A stretch of DNA of 5,527 nucleotides from NCBI GenBank assembly GCA_903821255.1, contig CAIJKT010000744.1, forward strand, positions 1 through 5,527. Reading direction: 5' to 3'. The notes beneath the pieces are model-generated. The model did not search any database. It saw nothing but the letters and a program-made list of their open reading frames with translations, and was not told the origin of the DNA. Numbering within the stretch: position 1 is the stretch's first letter; each line of letters starts with the position of its first letter. Below are positions 3,884 through 5,527 of this stretch, in pieces. Source of the stretch: an uncultured Lentisphaeria bacterium (GTDB taxonomy: Bacteria; Verrucomicrobiota; Lentisphaeria; Victivallales; Victivallaceae). The translations under genes were made by a program, and so were the position numbers.

Positions 3884-5527
3884 TTACTTGCCTTCCATGC
3901 CCAGCCGGCTGTTCAGCATCACGCCGGTTTCAGTCCTGACATTTTCCAGCAATTCCCTTTCCTGCGGCGCTGTCGCTGTCATCAGCTTGCGCGTCGCGTC
4001 CTGACGGACAGCCTTGACGACAGATCTGAATTGTGCAACCGTGCCGTCCTGACTGCCGCCGATAGTGCGGATCTGCCGCCCCAGGCCCTTGCACTGTTCC
4101 TCTTTTTCTTCGTCGGACAGCTTTGCGTCGCACAGCGCAATTACTTTTTCAGTCAATGCGGTGCAATATGGCGGAGTTTTCATATTGTCCTTTGATTTAG
4201 CATAGTACCAGCTAATTTGCGTCAGTTCTTTTTCGAGTTCATTGATTAACGGATCGAGCCGGGGATTAATCCGTTTTTGCTCCTCAAGCATTTTTACCAT
4301 TTTAAGCTGCCAGGCGGCATAATCTTCAATGCGTCCGCGAATGGTCTGGACAAACAGATTCATTTGGACAAATGCATCCTGAATATGCTTCTTCTCTCTG
4401 GCAGACTCGCTGCGGTAAAAAATCTTTTCCACTTTTTCGGTAGTGCCGCAGGTGGCAGGATAGTGGTTCCTGGGGGAGTTCATCGCTTCAAGGCGGTTAT
4501 TCAGTGCCTGGGGCAACAGTTTCTGCAGGGCATTTTTAGGCATGGTGATGCCGGACGGGGTTTTGCCGGTGCCGGTCAGGGCGTAGATCAGTGCCGGTGT
4601 GGCATTGAAGACAGAGTTTTTTCCCAGTTGAAGCATGGGGTATTTGGCGAAAGCCTTATTGTCCTGAAGATAGCACGGGTAAACGAATCCGCCTAAATCG
4701 GAAGACCAGGCCTGCCAGGCGGAAAGATTGATGAAACCGACGCCGTTGCCAATATATCCGCTGTTGCCTTTCGGGATCAGAAGCCAGGATTCACAAGTGG
4801 GACTGTCAACATGGAAGCCCTTGTCCAGAAATGTTGCCAGTTTCCATTCAGCCGGAAACGGCGGAGTCCAGTTCAGGGCAGTAAAACTGCCTGAATTAAG
4901 TTTTTCAACGGCCTTGTACCAGATCCCCTTGGCGGCGAGTACGCCGATCCAGAACTTGCTTTTACTATCTGCGGACAGTGCTGCCGATTCGAACAGATTA
5001 TCTTTTTTAGTTTCAGTGATGCTCATTTTCGGCGAATCCCATAACAGTGCCAGCATGGCGCCGCCATTGTCAATCAGGTTTACCAGTAAATGATTATCGG
5101 CGGGGATGTTCATTGCTGCCGCCGGTGCTGATTCCGGATAGAAGACCATGGAATCGGCCAGAAAGTCCGGCAATACCAGCGCTTCGCTTTTCATGGCGGT
5201 CAGGATCGACGCTTTGCCTTGAGCAAAATCCGACTCCGCTTCCACATATTCAAAACCTTCTTTGACGGAATAAGTCACGGTTACGGACAGGCCGCCTGAA
5301 AAACTGTAAATGACTTCCACGACCGCCAGTTGCGGCGTATCTTTGACGACTTTAAATGAACTGACGGATGCGGCATTGCCCTGCTGAAATGCATTCAGCG
5401 AAACCGCATTGCACAAACTATCTCCCTGCATATACGACAGCACGGCACCCGGATTGCCTTTGGCAATATTCAAGGCAATTCTGCTGTTTTGGATTTCAAG
5501 AGTTTGTTCTGACTGCTTTATCCTGAC
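3884..5527 (-). CDS. Unrecognised protein, 5' end beyond the window
   Basis: The frame is open from the right window edge to TAA at 3886-3884, giving 547 visible residues. A TTG at 5473 could be taken as a start, but the 18 codons before it (VRIKQSEQTLEIQNSRIA) continue without a stop and read smoothly into it, so that Leu is probably internal and the true start lies outside. I do not recognise the family. The visible N-terminal half (about 1-330) looks beta-rich, with alternating strands such as GGLSVTVTYSVKEGFEYVEA, faintly like the carbohydrate-enzyme beta-sandwich domains. From about 365 to the end it is charged and helical, with possible coiled-coil stretches (for example MLEEQKRINPRLDPLINELE). 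No catalytic motif or membrane segment was spotted; a signal peptide, if any, would be in the missing part. It converges on the anti-sigma gene. Confidence 0.75.
   Translation of the reverse strand, partial: VRIKQSEQTLEIQNSRIALNIAKGNPGAVLSYMQGDSLCNAVSLNAFQQGNAASVSSFKVVKDTPQLAVVEVIYSFSGGLSVTVTYSVKEGFEYVEAESDFAQGKASILTAMKSEALVLPDFLADSMVFYPESAPAAAMNIPADNHLLVNLIDNGGAMLALLWDSPKMSITETKKDNLFESAALSADSKSKFWIGVLAAKGIWYKAVEKLNSGSFTALNWTPPFPAEWKLATFLDKGFHVDSPTCESWLLIPKGNSGYIGNGVGFINLSAWQAWSSDLGGFVYPCYLQDNKAFAKYPMLQLGKNSVFNATPALIYALTGTGKTPSGITMPKNALQKLLPQALNNRLEAMNSPRNHYPATCGTTEKVEKIFYRSESAREKKHIQDAFVQMNLFVQTIRGRIEDYAAWQLKMVKMLEEQKRINPRLDPLINELEKELTQISWYYAKSKDNMKTPPYCTALTEKVIALCDAKLSDEEKEEQCKGLGRQIRTIGGSQDGTVAQFRSVVKAVRQDATRKLMTATAPQERELLENVRTETGVMLNSRLGMEGK

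Noticed and set aside
4277..4696. A 139-codon plus-strand open frame opposite the right-hand gene, and another at 4728-5093
   Set aside because: Both are antisense to a long continuous minus-strand frame and show no motif or ribosome-binding site that I could support.

Overview
This is an ordinary-looking bacterial chromosome segment with four protein genes and about 600 bases of gene-free sequence at the left end. Coding GC is moderate to high and rich in CCGG/CCGGA-type codons, while the intergenic parts are strongly AT-rich. The ECF sigma factor and the zinc-finger anti-sigma protein have the look of PVC-superphylum proteins, perhaps Lentisphaerota or Verrucomicrobiota. That placement is an impression from sequence style, not a demonstrated assignment.

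Layout. Positions 1-310 hold two diverged direct copies of a unit of about 110 bp (1-113 and 196-303), which share exact 15-bp and 21-bp ends. Positions 311-604 are AT-rich, dense in stop codons and carry at least four inverted repeats, many built from the word ATTGAT/ATCAAT. The last inverted repeat lies just past the end of the first gene. Positions 605-2167 (minus) encode an amidohydrolase of the N-acyl-D-amino-acid deacylase family with its metal and catalytic motifs intact. A 159-bp divergent intergenic region follows. It carries a very good match to an ECF/sigma-E type promoter (GAACTT, 16 bases, TCTAA) pointing right. Positions 2327-2929 (plus) encode the ECF sigma factor, and 2957-3865 (plus) a membrane-spanning zinc-binding anti-sigma factor; the two are very probably one autoregulated operon. 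Only 18 bases later, a minus-strand gene (3884 to the right edge) ends convergently. It encodes an unrecognised protein whose 5' end lies outside the window.

How the parts work together. The sigma and anti-sigma genes form a standard cell-envelope signalling pair: the anti-sigma would hold the sigma factor at the inner membrane until an extracytoplasmic signal releases it, and the freed sigma would fire its own promoter. Nothing ties the deacylase or the right-hand gene to that regulon except proximity. No CRISPR array, rRNA, tRNA, complete mobile element or defence system was seen. The least explained parts are the duplicated unit and the cluster of stem-loops at the left end, especially the nested inverted repeat at 483-548.
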